Assembly (NCBI GenBank): GCA_964608325.1
Contig: CAZSMX010000003.1
Span: forward strand, 1 to 64,000
DNA length: 64,000 nucleotides
Source: CAZRVH01 sp964608325
GTDB lineage: Bacteria; Patescibacteriota; Gracilibacteria; Peribacterales; Peribacteraceae
Reading direction: 5' to 3'
Part shown: positions 29,425-37,869 of the stretch, one piece after another
How positions within the stretch are numbered: the stretch's first letter is position 1
How the letters are laid out: each line of letters opens with the position of its first letter
Notes under the pieces: generated by a model
Told to the model about the DNA's origin: nothing
Database searches by the model: none
Seen by the model: only the letters and a program-made list of their open reading frames with translations
Program-made: the position numbers and the translations under genes

Positions 29425-30635
29425 AATTTTTTTATGATTTCACGGATAGCCGGGCCTAATCGTTCGATCTCTTCCGCCGTATTGTAGATACCGACGGACA
29501 GACGCGCGCTGGCGGGGATCTTCAACCGATCGTGCAAGGGTTGCGCGCAGTGATGCCCTGCGCGGAGGCAGAAGCCGTTCTTTCCCAGGATGTCCGTAAG
29601 GTCGTGGGGATGGATGCCGTCCGCGGTGAAGCTGATGCATCCGGAGATCTCGTTTGCGTTCTTCGGACCGAGGACCGTCACTCCCTCGATGGAGGAGAGC
29701 GTCTTCAGTGCCGTCTCGAGGAGCAAGCGCTCATGCACTTTCCGGTCTTCGATCGGGAACTGTGCGAGCCACTCGATTGCCGCGGCGAATCCCACCGCTT
29801 CCGCCACCGGCTGCGTGCCCGCTTCGAATCGCATCGGGATATCCGCGAGTGAAAATCCCTGCATCGTCACGTCCCCGATCATCATGCTTCCTTGCATCAG
29901 GGGCGCCATCGTTTCGAGGATCTTTTTCTTTGCATACAAGACGCCGATTCCTGTCGGGCCATAGAGTTTGTGGCCGCTGCATACCAAGAAATCACAATCG
30001 ATTTTTTGCACGTCGATTACGTCGTGGACGGCGAGTTGCGTCGCGTCGACGAGAACGAAGGCGCCGGCGGCATGGGATTTTTGCACGATCGCGTCCAGGT
30101 CCGGCTTTGTGCCGAGTACGTTGCTCAATCCCGTGACGGCAACGATCTTCGCCTTTCCATCCGCCAGGTGCGCGTCCAATTCGTCCGTCATCAAAAATCC
30201 CTTGTCATCGATATCGATCCACCGGATCTCCAGGTTTTTTTCCTTCGCGACGTGCATCCAGGGGATGACATTCGAATGGTGTTCCAAGACGGTGAGTATG
30301 ATCGCGTCTCCTTCCCGCAGATTCTGCCTCATGCCGTACGCGGCAAGGTTGATCGCTTCCGTGGCGTTCTTCGTGAAGATGATTTCCTCCGGAGCGGACG
30401 CATGGAGAAAAACCTGCACGGCTTTGCGCGCTTTCTCGTAGGCCGCGGTCGCTTCTTCCGCGAGGATGTGCATGCCCCTGTGCGGGTTCGCATTCGATGT
30501 TCGGTAGAAGGTGTCCATGGCATCCAAGACAGCCTCCGGCTTCTGCGTGGTTGCCGCGGAATCCAGGTATGCGAGTCCTTTTCTGTTCGTAAAAAGGGGA
30601 AATTGCCGGCGGATCGAGGAGGTGTCCAATGCCAT
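29415..30635 (-). CDS. sufS: Cysteine desulfurase SufS
   Basis: 406 residues from the ATG at 30635. PLP lysine is in CSGHKLYGPTG; the catalytic cysteine is in RAGHHCAQPL. AYLDSAATTQKP, LEHHSNVIPW and FEAGTQPVAEAVG are SufS hallmarks. It takes sulfur from cysteine for Fe-S cluster assembly, passing it to SufU downstream. TATACT (30650-30645) ends 9 nt before the ATG; longer in-frame starts lie beyond that -10 box and are rejected. Other suf genes are not adjacent. Confidence 0.95.
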   Translation of the reverse strand: MALDTSSIRRQFPLFTNRKGLAYLDSAATTQKPEAVLDAMDTFYRTSNANPHRGMHILAEEATAAYEKARKAVQVFLHASAPEEIIFTKNATEAINLAAYGMRQNLREGDAIILTVLEHHSNVIPWMHVAKEKNLEIRWIDIDDKGFLMTDELDAHLADGKAKIVAVTGLSNVLGTKPDLDAIVQKSHAAGAFVLVDATQLAVHDVIDVQKIDCDFLVCSGHKLYGPTGIGVLYAKKKILETMAPLMQGSMMIGDVTMQGFSLADIPMRFEAGTQPVAEAVGFAAAIEWLAQFPIEDRKVHERLLLETALKTLSSIEGVTVLGPKNANEISGCISFTADGIHPHDLTDILGKNGFCLRAGHHCAQPLHDRLKIPASARLSVGIYNTAEEIERLGPAIREIIKKFRS

Positions 30636-30704
30636 CGGGGCCGCAGTATAGACCAAAAACACGTTTTCAACCTCTCGAAAGGTGGGTTTTTGGCCCAGGA
30701 AACC

Positions 30705-30733
30705 GTGACCTGGGCCCGTTCCCGAGATACACT
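30705..30733 (+). promoter_or_regulatory. Promoter of the glycan block (gene at 30759)
   Basis: GTGACC (30705-30710), a 17-nt spacer and TACACT (30728-30733), 25 nt before the ATG. It lies back to back with the sufS -10 box. Confidence 0.5.
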
Positions 30734-30758
30734 GCCTTCCCGTTAGCCTCCCTCCATT

Positions 30759-33611
30759 ATGAACGACCGTACTTTCACCATTCTCCGCTACGCTTTCTTC
30801 TTCGCCCTGGTGCTGTTTGGAAGCTTTACCTTCCTGGCATTCCTCGGCGTAGACCAGCATTTGGCCGTCCTTCTCTCTGCCGATGCCAAGGACGCAATGA
30901 CGCGGGCCTGCGGAGACAGCGCTTTTTGCAAGCAGTGGTATTCCATCTTCCCTGTCATCACCCACACAGTTGGGCGATCCGCCCCGTTCGCGTGGTTCCT
31001 CGTGTGGAGTCTCGTCGCGTTCGCGGTCGTGCTCATCCGCGGCTACATGCGCGACGGAGACTGGAGGCTGCGCCTGACGTTCTCTCCCGCAAAGATCCTT
31101 TTCCTATTCATCGCTTCCGTGTGGGTGCTGTTCACCATCTATGCCACCGGCAGCAGCGGGTCGGCGGATCTTCCGCACCGCCGCCTGTTCGATATCTCCC
31201 AAGCTCTGTATCCCGATTCCACGCCCGGAGAATTGCAGGCGCTGTCGGACAACCTGGCCGATCTCAAGGAGCGGGGCTGCCTGCGCACCGTCGGCGCGCT
31301 GCAGAACGGAACCGGTAACGCGTATGACATGAAGATGTCCTGTATCCAGACGTCCTTCGTGACGCGAGTGCTGCCGCAGATGGCCATGGTACTCGTTGTG
31401 TTCTTCTCCATGCTCGTGCTGGGAAGCGTCTTGCTGCGCAAGGTTTTGAAGCCGGATTTTCGCACTCCTCTTCTTGAATTCATGTTCAGTCTGGTAGCCG
31501 GCGCATGCGGATACATGGCCATCCTATGGTCCGTTGCCGTGTTCGCGATGTTCATTCGCGTGCCCATCTATTCCACGCCGACGGGCTGGTTGTTGGTGCT
31601 CGGTATCCCCGCGGCTTTCTGGAGGACGTCCCTGGATTGGTTGAAGAGAGGGTGGAATACGACCTGGAGCTACGATGCCCCCTGGTACGGCGCGCTCCTG
31701 CCTCTCAGCTGGCTCCTGCTTTCCTACCTCGCGTTCAACTTCCTCTCCGTGGTCCGTCCGTTCCCCATCGGATGGGACGACCTGGGGCGTTACCTGAACC
31801 AGCCGCACCTCCTCGTTAGCTACGGGCATTTCATTCCCACCATGCCCACTTTCCAATGGGAGTACATCACGTCGCTGGGGTACATGCTCTTCGGATATGA
31901 CAGCACCTTCGGGGCAACGCTTTCCATGCAGATAAACTGGGCGGCAGGCGTCCTTGCGATTCTCGCAATCATCGCATTCGGTTCCGCTTTCTTCGGTCCA
32001 GGCGGCGGCATTCTGGCGGCACTCCTGTACTATACGCTGCCGCTTGTGGGGCACTTTTCTTTCGCCGACATGAAGGTGGACAACGCCATCTTCGCTGTCG
32101 GCGCGATGTCCATGCTCGCTCTGTTCCTCACCTTGTTCCGCACTGCGGATGACGAAGAAACGGGTGCCGAAGAGCATCCTTGGAGCAACCGGCGTACGTG
32201 GATCATTATCGCCGGAATCTTCGGCGGTTTTGCATTCGCGATGAAGGCGACGGCCATCATGGTCGTCATGATGCTCGCGTGCGTCCTCGCGGGCGGCATG
32301 TTGGGAGGATACGCTTTCACGGGATCAATATTCCTTTCCTGGTTCTTTTACACGCAGCAGGACCGCTTCGACGTCGCCGGCGCGTCCCAGCGTATTTTCG
32401 GAGATCCTGCCGCCATTTCCCGCCCTCTCGTCATGGCCGTCACCTTCCTTCTGGGGGCCGCCTTCCTGGGCTACGCATTGTACAAAAAGCGCGGTGGCAT
32501 CCGACCCGCACTCGTTTCCATCGGCATCCTGGTCGCATCCGTCGTCGCGAGCATGCTTCCTTGGCTGACGTTCAACAATATTGCGAACGGCAACGTCGTC
32601 CCCAACCTTTCGCTGTCCGCGCCCAACACGTTCGCCCCCGTCCTTATTATCGGCAAAGGAGAGAAAGTGCCGGCGGACAGAAAGGCAGTTGCCCTTCCCG
32701 ATGACCTGCGCGTGGATATGACTCATGCGGCCTGCGTCTCGACCGCGCGTTCGGAAGAGCTGGACCGCTACTGGGGCGAGCATTCCGGTATCGGACATTA
32801 CCTGACCCTTCCCTGGAGGAGCGTGATGAACCTGGACAGTGCGGGGTATTACGTCACGATGATCCCGGCATTGTTGCTTTTCCCGCTCTTGCTGCTCCTT
32901 CCGTTCTTCTGGATGAAGCAGGGCAGGTGGTTGCGTTGGTTGTTCGTCGGAACCCTTTTCTTGGTCTTGCAATGGATATTCTTTGCCAACGGTATCCCGT
33001 GGTATGGCATCGGTATGTTCTTGGGGCTCGTCCTTGGCCTGGAGGCCTTCGTCTTGCGCGCCCCGGATATATCATCCGCGGCGGCCGCGTCGGTGTTCCT
33101 GGGACTCTCCCTCGTCAGTTCCTTCGGGCATCGCGTCTGGCAGTATGAGATGCAGCACAATATCCTGGAATATCCCATCGGCAAGATTTCGGCTGATGCG
33201 CTGGAGGAGCGCACGATCACATACTACGACGACATCCGAAAATCGGTGGAAGCGCGCGAGAAAGAAATGCCGGAGCAGCCGTATCTGTACCGCATCGGCA
33301 CGTTCATCCCGTACTTCATCCCGAAGAGCCTGGAGCGTATTCCCGTTGCCGATCAGCAGTTGGATTTCTTCAACTGCATCAATCAAGAACGCGATGCCGC
33401 ACTGACCCTCAAGAGGCTCCAGGCCCTCGGGTTCAACGCCATCGTATTCGATACGAATACCGATACCATTGAGAAAGATCCCAATGGAAGCTTGCACCAG
33501 AAGGTGAACGCGTTCGCCGACTTTGCCAACACCCAGGGCATCGGTCTCACGTTGGACGTGTATGACCCGAACGCCGGTATCGCTTTCATTCTCCTTCCGA
33601 AGAAACCCTGA
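30759..33611 (+). CDS. Large polytopic membrane protein, probable GT-C glycosyltransferase
   Basis: 950 residues with about 16-20 hydrophobic helices. An acidic loop after an early helix (VVRPFPIGWDDLGRYLNQP) resembles the D-D/D-x-D first extracytoplasmic loop of GT-C enzymes such as PMT and ArnT, and the C-terminal ~150 residues form a soluble domain (RIGTFIPYFIP, FNAIVFDTNTD). Such enzymes move sugars from lipid-linked donors onto acceptors outside the membrane. The next gene, a Dpm-like GT2, overlaps the stop codon (TGATG) and could make the lipid-linked donor. Confidence 0.65.
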   Translation: MNDRTFTILRYAFFFALVLFGSFTFLAFLGVDQHLAVLLSADAKDAMTRACGDSAFCKQWYSIFPVITHTVGRSAPFAWFLVWSLVAFAVVLIRGYMRDGDWRLRLTFSPAKILFLFIASVWVLFTIYATGSSGSADLPHRRLFDISQALYPDSTPGELQALSDNLADLKERGCLRTVGALQNGTGNAYDMKMSCIQTSFVTRVLPQMAMVLVVFFSMLVLGSVLLRKVLKPDFRTPLLEFMFSLVAGACGYMAILWSVAVFAMFIRVPIYSTPTGWLLVLGIPAAFWRTSLDWLKRGWNTTWSYDAPWYGALLPLSWLLLSYLAFNFLSVVRPFPIGWDDLGRYLNQPHLLVSYGHFIPTMPTFQWEYITSLGYMLFGYDSTFGATLSMQINWAAGVLAILAIIAFGSAFFGPGGGILAALLYYTLPLVGHFSFADMKVDNAIFAVGAMSMLALFLTLFRTADDEETGAEEHPWSNRRTWIIIAGIFGGFAFAMKATAIMVVMMLACVLAGGMLGGYAFTGSIFLSWFFYTQQDRFDVAGASQRIFGDPAAISRPLVMAVTFLLGAAFLGYALYKKRGGIRPALVSIGILVASVVASMLPWLTFNNIANGNVVPNLSLSAPNTFAPVLIIGKGEKVPADRKAVALPDDLRVDMTHAACVSTARSEELDRYWGEHSGIGHYLTLPWRSVMNLDSAGYYVTMIPALLLFPLLLLLPFFWMKQGRWLRWLFVGTLFLVLQWIFFANGIPWYGIGMFLGLVLGLEAFVLRAPDISSAAAASVFLGLSLVSSFGHRVWQYEMQHNILEYPIGKISADALEERTITYYDDIRKSVEAREKEMPEQPYLYRIGTFIPYFIPKSLERIPVADQQLDFFNCINQERDAALTLKRLQALGFNAIVFDTNTDTIEKDPNGSLHQKVNAFADFANTQGIGLTLDVYDPNAGIAFILLPKKP

Positions 33612-34279
33612 TGCGCGTGATGGTCGTCGTGCCGGCGTACAACGAAGCCACCCGCATTGCGAGTGTGGTGGAGAAGGTGCGTCCCTACGCCGATGAAGTG
33701 ATCGTAGTGGACGACGGCTCGTCCGACGGTACCGCGGAGAGGGCGCGCGCGGCCGGAGCCACGGTCCTGTCCCACATGAGCAACTGCGGGGCAGGAGCCG
33801 CCACCATGACGGGTATCGAGGCCGCCAGGCAGAAAGGCGCCGAGGTCATTGTCACCATCGATGCCGACGAGCAGCACAACCCCGCCGATATCCCGTTGCT
33901 CCTGGCCCCCATCCAAAACCGAGAGGCCGATGCGTCGTTCGCAGACCGCTTCGCCCGCAAGAATTCCATCCCGGCGGTGCGCCGTGCCTTCAACATGATC
34001 GGCAACATCGTCACCCTGCTCGCCACCGGCAAATGGCTCTCGGACAGCCAGTGCGGCTTCAAGGCACTCGGACCCAAGGCCGTGAAGGACGTAGAGCTGA
34101 AGATGAGTGGTTTCGAGTTCTGTACGGAGATGGTAGGCGAAGCCGCCCGCCACAAGTGGCGTGTGGTTCCCGTTCCCACGAAGGTCGTGTATTCCGAATA
34201 TTCCCTCGCCAAAGGACAGTCCTTTGCCAATGGCGTGAGGACGGCGTTTAAGATTCTGTTGAGGTCGTTTCTACGTTAG
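33611..34279 (+). CDS. GT2 glycosyltransferase, dolichol/polyprenyl-phosphate mannosyltransferase-like
   Basis: 222 residues. The N-terminal nucleotide-sugar fold is VMVVVPAYNEATRIASVVEK with VIVVDDGSSDGT and the metal-binding TIDADEQHNP (D-x-D). The late QCGFKALG segment fits Dpm1-like enzymes. No C-terminal membrane helices. It would attach a hexose to a polyprenyl phosphate on the cytoplasmic side. Start overlaps the stop of the GT-C gene. Confidence 0.88.
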   Translation: MRVMVVVPAYNEATRIASVVEKVRPYADEVIVVDDGSSDGTAERARAAGATVLSHMSNCGAGAATMTGIEAARQKGAEVIVTIDADEQHNPADIPLLLAPIQNREADASFADRFARKNSIPAVRRAFNMIGNIVTLLATGKWLSDSQCGFKALGPKAVKDVELKMSGFEFCTEMVGEAARHKWRVVPVPTKVVYSEYSLAKGQSFANGVRTAFKILLRSFLR

Positions 34280-34321
34280 GGTTAGGGATAGGGTTTGGAT
34301 GCCTAACCCCAACCCTATCCC
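34276..34321. repeat. GGGTTA-type inverted repeat between glycan genes
   Basis: GTTAGGGTTAGGGATAGGGTT faces AACCCCAACCCTATCCC across a short loop. The left arm includes the TAG stop codon of the GT2 gene. Confidence 0.6.
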
Positions 34322-34358
34322 TTCCAATCGCTTTCCCCTTATACTTCTACCTGTTCAC

Positions 34359-34715
34359 ATGACCCTCACTCCCTACCAGATCATCGTTCCGGTCCTGTCG
34401 CTCGTCGCGATCCTCTACGCCTGGACCCTCGCGCGCCGCCGCAAGAAGACGGTGTGGGAGGCCATCTTGTGGACGCTCTTCTGGGGTGCCATCGCCTTCA
34501 TCGCGTTCGAGCCGGGCATCGTGTCGTACCTCACCGTCATCACGGGTATCAAGAGCCAGGTGAACGCCATCCTCGTCACGTCCATCGGCATTTTGTTCTT
34601 CATGATCTTCTACATGATCATCCGCTTGGAGGAACTGGAGCAGCGCCAAACGAAACTCATCCGCGACATCGCGTTACGCGAGGCTGGACTGCAGGCGAAG
34701 GACGAGGAGAAATAA
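34359..34715 (+). CDS. DUF2304 family membrane protein
   Basis: 118 residues from the ATG at 34359. Three membrane helices (about 5-22, 36-56 and 67-90), then a charged amphipathic C-terminus (RLEELEQRQTKLIRDIALREAG), are typical of DUF2304 proteins, which are usually encoded next to GT2 enzymes in polysaccharide loci. TATACT (34340-34345) lies 13 nt upstream. Function unknown; an accessory role for the lipid-linked sugar step is inferred from context. Confidence 0.8.
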   Translation: MTLTPYQIIVPVLSLVAILYAWTLARRRKKTVWEAILWTLFWGAIAFIAFEPGIVSYLTVITGIKSQVNAILVTSIGILFFMIFYMIIRLEELEQRQTKLIRDIALREAGLQAKDEEK

Positions 34716-34727
34716 CAACCGCATCCC

Positions 34728-35867
34728 ATGAAAACCATCCTGCTCATCAGCCCGTACTGGAAGGAGCCGCACCGCTGGATGGTGAGCTCCTACAAGCTTG
34801 CCGAACTCTGGCAGCGGCTGGGCTACCGCGTGGTGGTCGCGTGCATGGGGAGCGAAACCAAGATTGAAAAGCCGTCCGACACGCTCACGGTCCATTTCAA
34901 GAAAGACATCTTCCTGAAAGATCCGTGGAACTACGGCATCTGTGTCGGGTTCTCCGGCTTCGTCCGCAGACTAGTCGCGTCCGAAAAACCCGACGTCATT
35001 GTGTGCAACAAGCTGCTCTTCTGGTCGTCCCTCGCCGTGATCCCGCTCACTCTCGCCGGACATAAGGTGACGGTGATCACCGACGCACTCGTGGGCATGA
35101 CGTGGTGGCCGCGCGGGTTCGTCCCAAGGTTCGCCGCTCGCATCTATGCCTGGACGCTCGGCTGGCTCATCCTGGCTTGCGCTCAGCGCGTGGTGTTCTT
35201 CCATCCGCAGCCGGAAGGGTTGCTGAAGGCATTGGGCGTCGCCGCGAAGAGCCGCGTGATCCCCACGGGAATTGATGAGAGGAAGTATGGGCCTGGGGCG
35301 TGGGGCGTGGGGAAGAATGACGTAAGCCGAGAGCCTACGCCCGACGCCCCACCTCCCGTTATCATCACGTACGTGGGACGCTTGGAATCCGTGAAGGGGG
35401 TCGATGACTTCCTGGCCGCTGCCGCCCCGCTCACCGAGGAGTACCCGAACCTGAAAGTGCAGATCGCCGGCCGTTACGAGGAGGGAAGCCCGCTCGTGCG
35501 GCAGTACGAGAAGCAGGTGCACTTCCTGGGTTTGCGCGACGACGTACCGGCCATCCTGGCCGCGACGGATATCTTCGCGCTCGCCAGCTACAGCGAGGGT
35601 CTCAGCAATGCCGTCATGGAGGCCATGGCCAGCGGCTGCGCGCCCGTGGTGTCCGATGTCGGCGGCAATACGTATCTCATTCAGAACGGTATCTCCGGCC
35701 TCCTGTTCCCCGCGGGAGATCGGGAGGCGCTGCGATCGCACCTGAAGCGTCTCATTGATGATCCCGCGAAGAGGCGTGCCATCGGCAAAGCGGCATGGGA
35801 GAGGATCGAAGCCGAATTCAGCTGGGAAAAGGTGGGGAAGATGTACCGCGAGTTTTTCGAAGCATGA
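34728..35867 (+). CDS. GT4 glycosyltransferase with an inserted repeat-encoded linker
   Basis: 379 residues, GT-B fold. The C-terminal donor domain has VIITYVGRLESVKGVDDF and the E-x7-E motif in SYSEGLSNAVMEAMASGCAPVVS. Between the two Rossmann domains, where relatives go from I-P-x-G-I-D to the YVGRL strand with a short link, there is an extra ~23 residues (GPGAWGVGKNDV...TPDAPPP) encoded by a GC-rich inverted repeat at 35288-35356. The frame is intact, so the enzyme may still work. Its stop overlaps the next start by ATGA. Confidence 0.88.
   Translation: MKTILLISPYWKEPHRWMVSSYKLAELWQRLGYRVVVACMGSETKIEKPSDTLTVHFKKDIFLKDPWNYGICVGFSGFVRRLVASEKPDVIVCNKLLFWSSLAVIPLTLAGHKVTVITDALVGMTWWPRGFVPRFAARIYAWTLGWLILACAQRVVFFHPQPEGLLKALGVAAKSRVIPTGIDERKYGPGAWGVGKNDVSREPTPDAPPPVIITYVGRLESVKGVDDFLAAAAPLTEEYPNLKVQIAGRYEEGSPLVRQYEKQVHFLGLRDDVPAILAATDIFALASYSEGLSNAVMEAMASGCAPVVSDVGGNTYLIQNGISGLLFPAGDREALRSHLKRLIDDPAKRRAIGKAAWERIEAEFSWEKVGKMYREFFEA
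35288..35356. repeat. GGGGCGTGGGGCG inverted repeat inside a GT4 gene
   Basis: GGGCCTGGGGCGTGGGGCG on the left faces CGCCCGACGCCCCACC on the right around a ~28-nt centre. The left-arm sequence GCGTGGGGCGTGGG also occurs at the 3' end of the RNase H gene (12618-12660). It is in frame and falls in the interdomain linker. Confidence 0.65.
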
Positions 35868-36916
35868 AGAAGATCGTCATCCTGTCGGCCTTCCTTTCGC
35901 CATTCAGAAGCGGTGCGGAGGCGTGCGTGGAGGAGGTGCCGCCGTTGCTGAAAGACCGGTTCGATTTCACGATCGTCACCGCGCGCCTGCGGTCGGATCT
36001 TCCCACGAATGACGTGATCAACGGCACCCCCGTCGTCCGCGTGGGGTTGGGCTTCGGTTTCGACAAGTGGCTCTTCCCGTTCCTGGCCCCCTTCGCCGCG
36101 CGCAAACTGAAGCCCGACATCGTCCATGCCGTCTTGGAGTCCTTCGCCGGGTTGGCGCTCGTGTTCTGCGTGTGGGCAGTGCCGAAGGCGAAGCGGATCC
36201 TCACGTGCCAGAGCACGAACACGTCCTTGTTGGTCGGGGAAATGCATAGAAGCGCGGACGCGGTGACGGTCATCAGCAACGTGCTTTTGCAACGCGCCAA
36301 GAAGTTCGGCAAAGAAGCTGCCTTGATCCCCAACGGCATCCACTACGGGGCGATCCGCAAAGCGGTCGAATCGAACAACCAGTATCCCGCGCGCATCCTG
36401 TTCGTGGGGCGCCTGGAGCCGATGAAGGGCGTGGATACGCTGCTTGCGGCGGTGTCGATCTTGAAAGAAGACGGCACGCACTTCCATCTGCGCATCGTCG
36501 GCGACGGGTCGCAGCGCGAGTCGCTGGAGGCGATCAGCCGGTCGCTTGGGTTGCAGGATGACGTCACGTTCGTCGGTGCCAAGAAACACCACGAGGTGTT
36601 TGACGAATACGCCCAGGCCTCCATCTTCTGCGGTCTTTCCCGCAGTGAGGCGCTCGGCAACGTCTTCCTGGAGGCGCAGGCCGCGGGGTGCGCGGTGCTG
36701 GCGACCAACGTCGGCGGCATCCCGGACGTGGTGAAAGACAGCGTGACAGGCTATCTCATTCCTCCCGACGACGCGCAAACGGCACGCAACGCATTGGGGG
36801 TCCTCCTAAAACATGACGCCCTGCGCGAGCAGATGGGGGAGGCGGGGGTGGAGAATGCGAAGCACTACGATTGGCCTGCAATCGCTGAAATGTACGCCGG
36901 GGCGTATCAGGACTGA
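35864..36916 (+). CDS. GT4 glycosyltransferase
   Basis: 350 residues, GT-B fold. Acceptor domain starts KKIVILSAFLSPFRSGAE. The donor domain has ARILFVGRLEPMKGVDTLL and the E-x7-E motif in SRSEALGNVFLEAQAAGCAVLATNVGG. Start overlaps the preceding stop (ATGA), so the two GT4 genes are translationally coupled. The last 10 nt overlap the end of a convergent GT2 gene. Acceptor and donor unknown. Confidence 0.92.
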   Translation: MKKIVILSAFLSPFRSGAEACVEEVPPLLKDRFDFTIVTARLRSDLPTNDVINGTPVVRVGLGFGFDKWLFPFLAPFAARKLKPDIVHAVLESFAGLALVFCVWAVPKAKRILTCQSTNTSLLVGEMHRSADAVTVISNVLLQRAKKFGKEAALIPNGIHYGAIRKAVESNNQYPARILFVGRLEPMKGVDTLLAAVSILKEDGTHFHLRIVGDGSQRESLEAISRSLGLQDDVTFVGAKKHHEVFDEYAQASIFCGLSRSEALGNVFLEAQAAGCAVLATNVGGIPDVVKDSVTGYLIPPDDAQTARNALGVLLKHDALREQMGEAGVENAKHYDWPAIAEMYAGAYQD

Positions 36917-37869
36917 CGCGTCCGACGAAGCAGGTACCCGATTACCGCCCTCAGGATAATGAAGGGGTGTTCGATGCAGAACTTCTTCAGTTCGCCGCTG
37001 CCTTCCGTCGTCATCACGCGTCCTTCTTTCTTGCGCTCGAAGTACCGGGCGATCATCAGTTCGAACGTTTTTTGCAATGCTTTCTTCACGCGCGGCTTGT
37101 CTTCCTCCGGCGCCCGTTCGAGCAGTAATTTAAACGTGTCGAAGCGTTCGAATACGCCTTTTCCCATCGATTCATTCTGCGCGCTCGTGCCCGCCGCGTG
37201 CACGCGGAATTTGCCCACGATGTCCGGAAGGTCGTACCAATCGGCGTGCAGCAGGCAGCGCGTCCAGAACTCGCTGTCCAGGTACTGGCGCATCGTCTCG
37301 TGGAACCCGCCTGTCTTCTCCAGGAGTTCGCGCCGCATCATGACGAAGCTCGGCTCCCCGATGATGTTCGGGCGCAGGCCTTTTTCGGCCCACCAGCAGA
37401 GCAGCTCCTTTCCGTTGTGGAATCCCGTCTTGATGTTCGCTTTTTTGAAGTCCTCCACCTCCTTGTAGATGTGTGTGACGGGGGATTCGCCTTCCATCAA
37501 ATACGTGTGGTTGCCCGATACGAACCCGACGGTCGGGTGCTCCGCGAACGGTTTCAGCATCTTTTCCAGGTAATCCGGTTCCCACAAATCGTCGTAGAAG
37601 AGGTACTGGATGAAGGGGGTATCGGCGTGGGGAAGGCACTCGTTCCAGTTCTGGCCGATGCTGCGGGGGCGCTCGCCTTGGACGAAGGTGACGCGCGGGT
37701 CCTTGAGATACGCGGGGATCGCATCCTTGATGCTTCTGTCGACGGGGTCGTTCACGAGCACGATCTTCCAGTCCTGGAAGGTCTGCGCGAACACGCAGTC
37801 CAGCGCGGCCCGGAGGTACTCGGGCTTCGCTTTGTGGAGGGGCATGAGAACGGAGACGATCGGTGTCAT
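36907..37869 (-). CDS. GT2 glycosyltransferase
   Basis: 320 residues. GT-A fold start PIVSVLMPLHKAKPEYLRAAL, with the acidic pair in YLFYDDLWEPDYL and the acceptor-site GFHETMRQYLDSEFWTRCL (E-D/E-x-x-W-like). The helical C-terminal ~90 residues end in basic residues that could bind the membrane. Overlaps the upstream GT2 gene by 4 nt (ATGA), so they are a coupled pair read leftward. Confidence 0.9.
   Translation of the reverse strand: MTPIVSVLMPLHKAKPEYLRAALDCVFAQTFQDWKIVLVNDPVDRSIKDAIPAYLKDPRVTFVQGERPRSIGQNWNECLPHADTPFIQYLFYDDLWEPDYLEKMLKPFAEHPTVGFVSGNHTYLMEGESPVTHIYKEVEDFKKANIKTGFHNGKELLCWWAEKGLRPNIIGEPSFVMMRRELLEKTGGFHETMRQYLDSEFWTRCLLHADWYDLPDIVGKFRVHAAGTSAQNESMGKGVFERFDTFKLLLERAPEEDKPRVKKALQKTFELMIARYFERKKEGRVMTTEGSGELKKFCIEHPFIILRAVIGYLLRRTRQS

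Noticed and set aside
29415..30965. SufS with a 110-residue N-terminal extension
   Set aside because: The extension crosses the sufS -10 box and the divergent GT-C gene, and SufS homologues start at the MALDTSSIRRQFP position.
13209..34321. Eukaryotic or archaeal telomere contamination
   Set aside because: The GGGTTA repeats are short, imperfect, scattered between ordinary bacterial genes and form inverted repeats.
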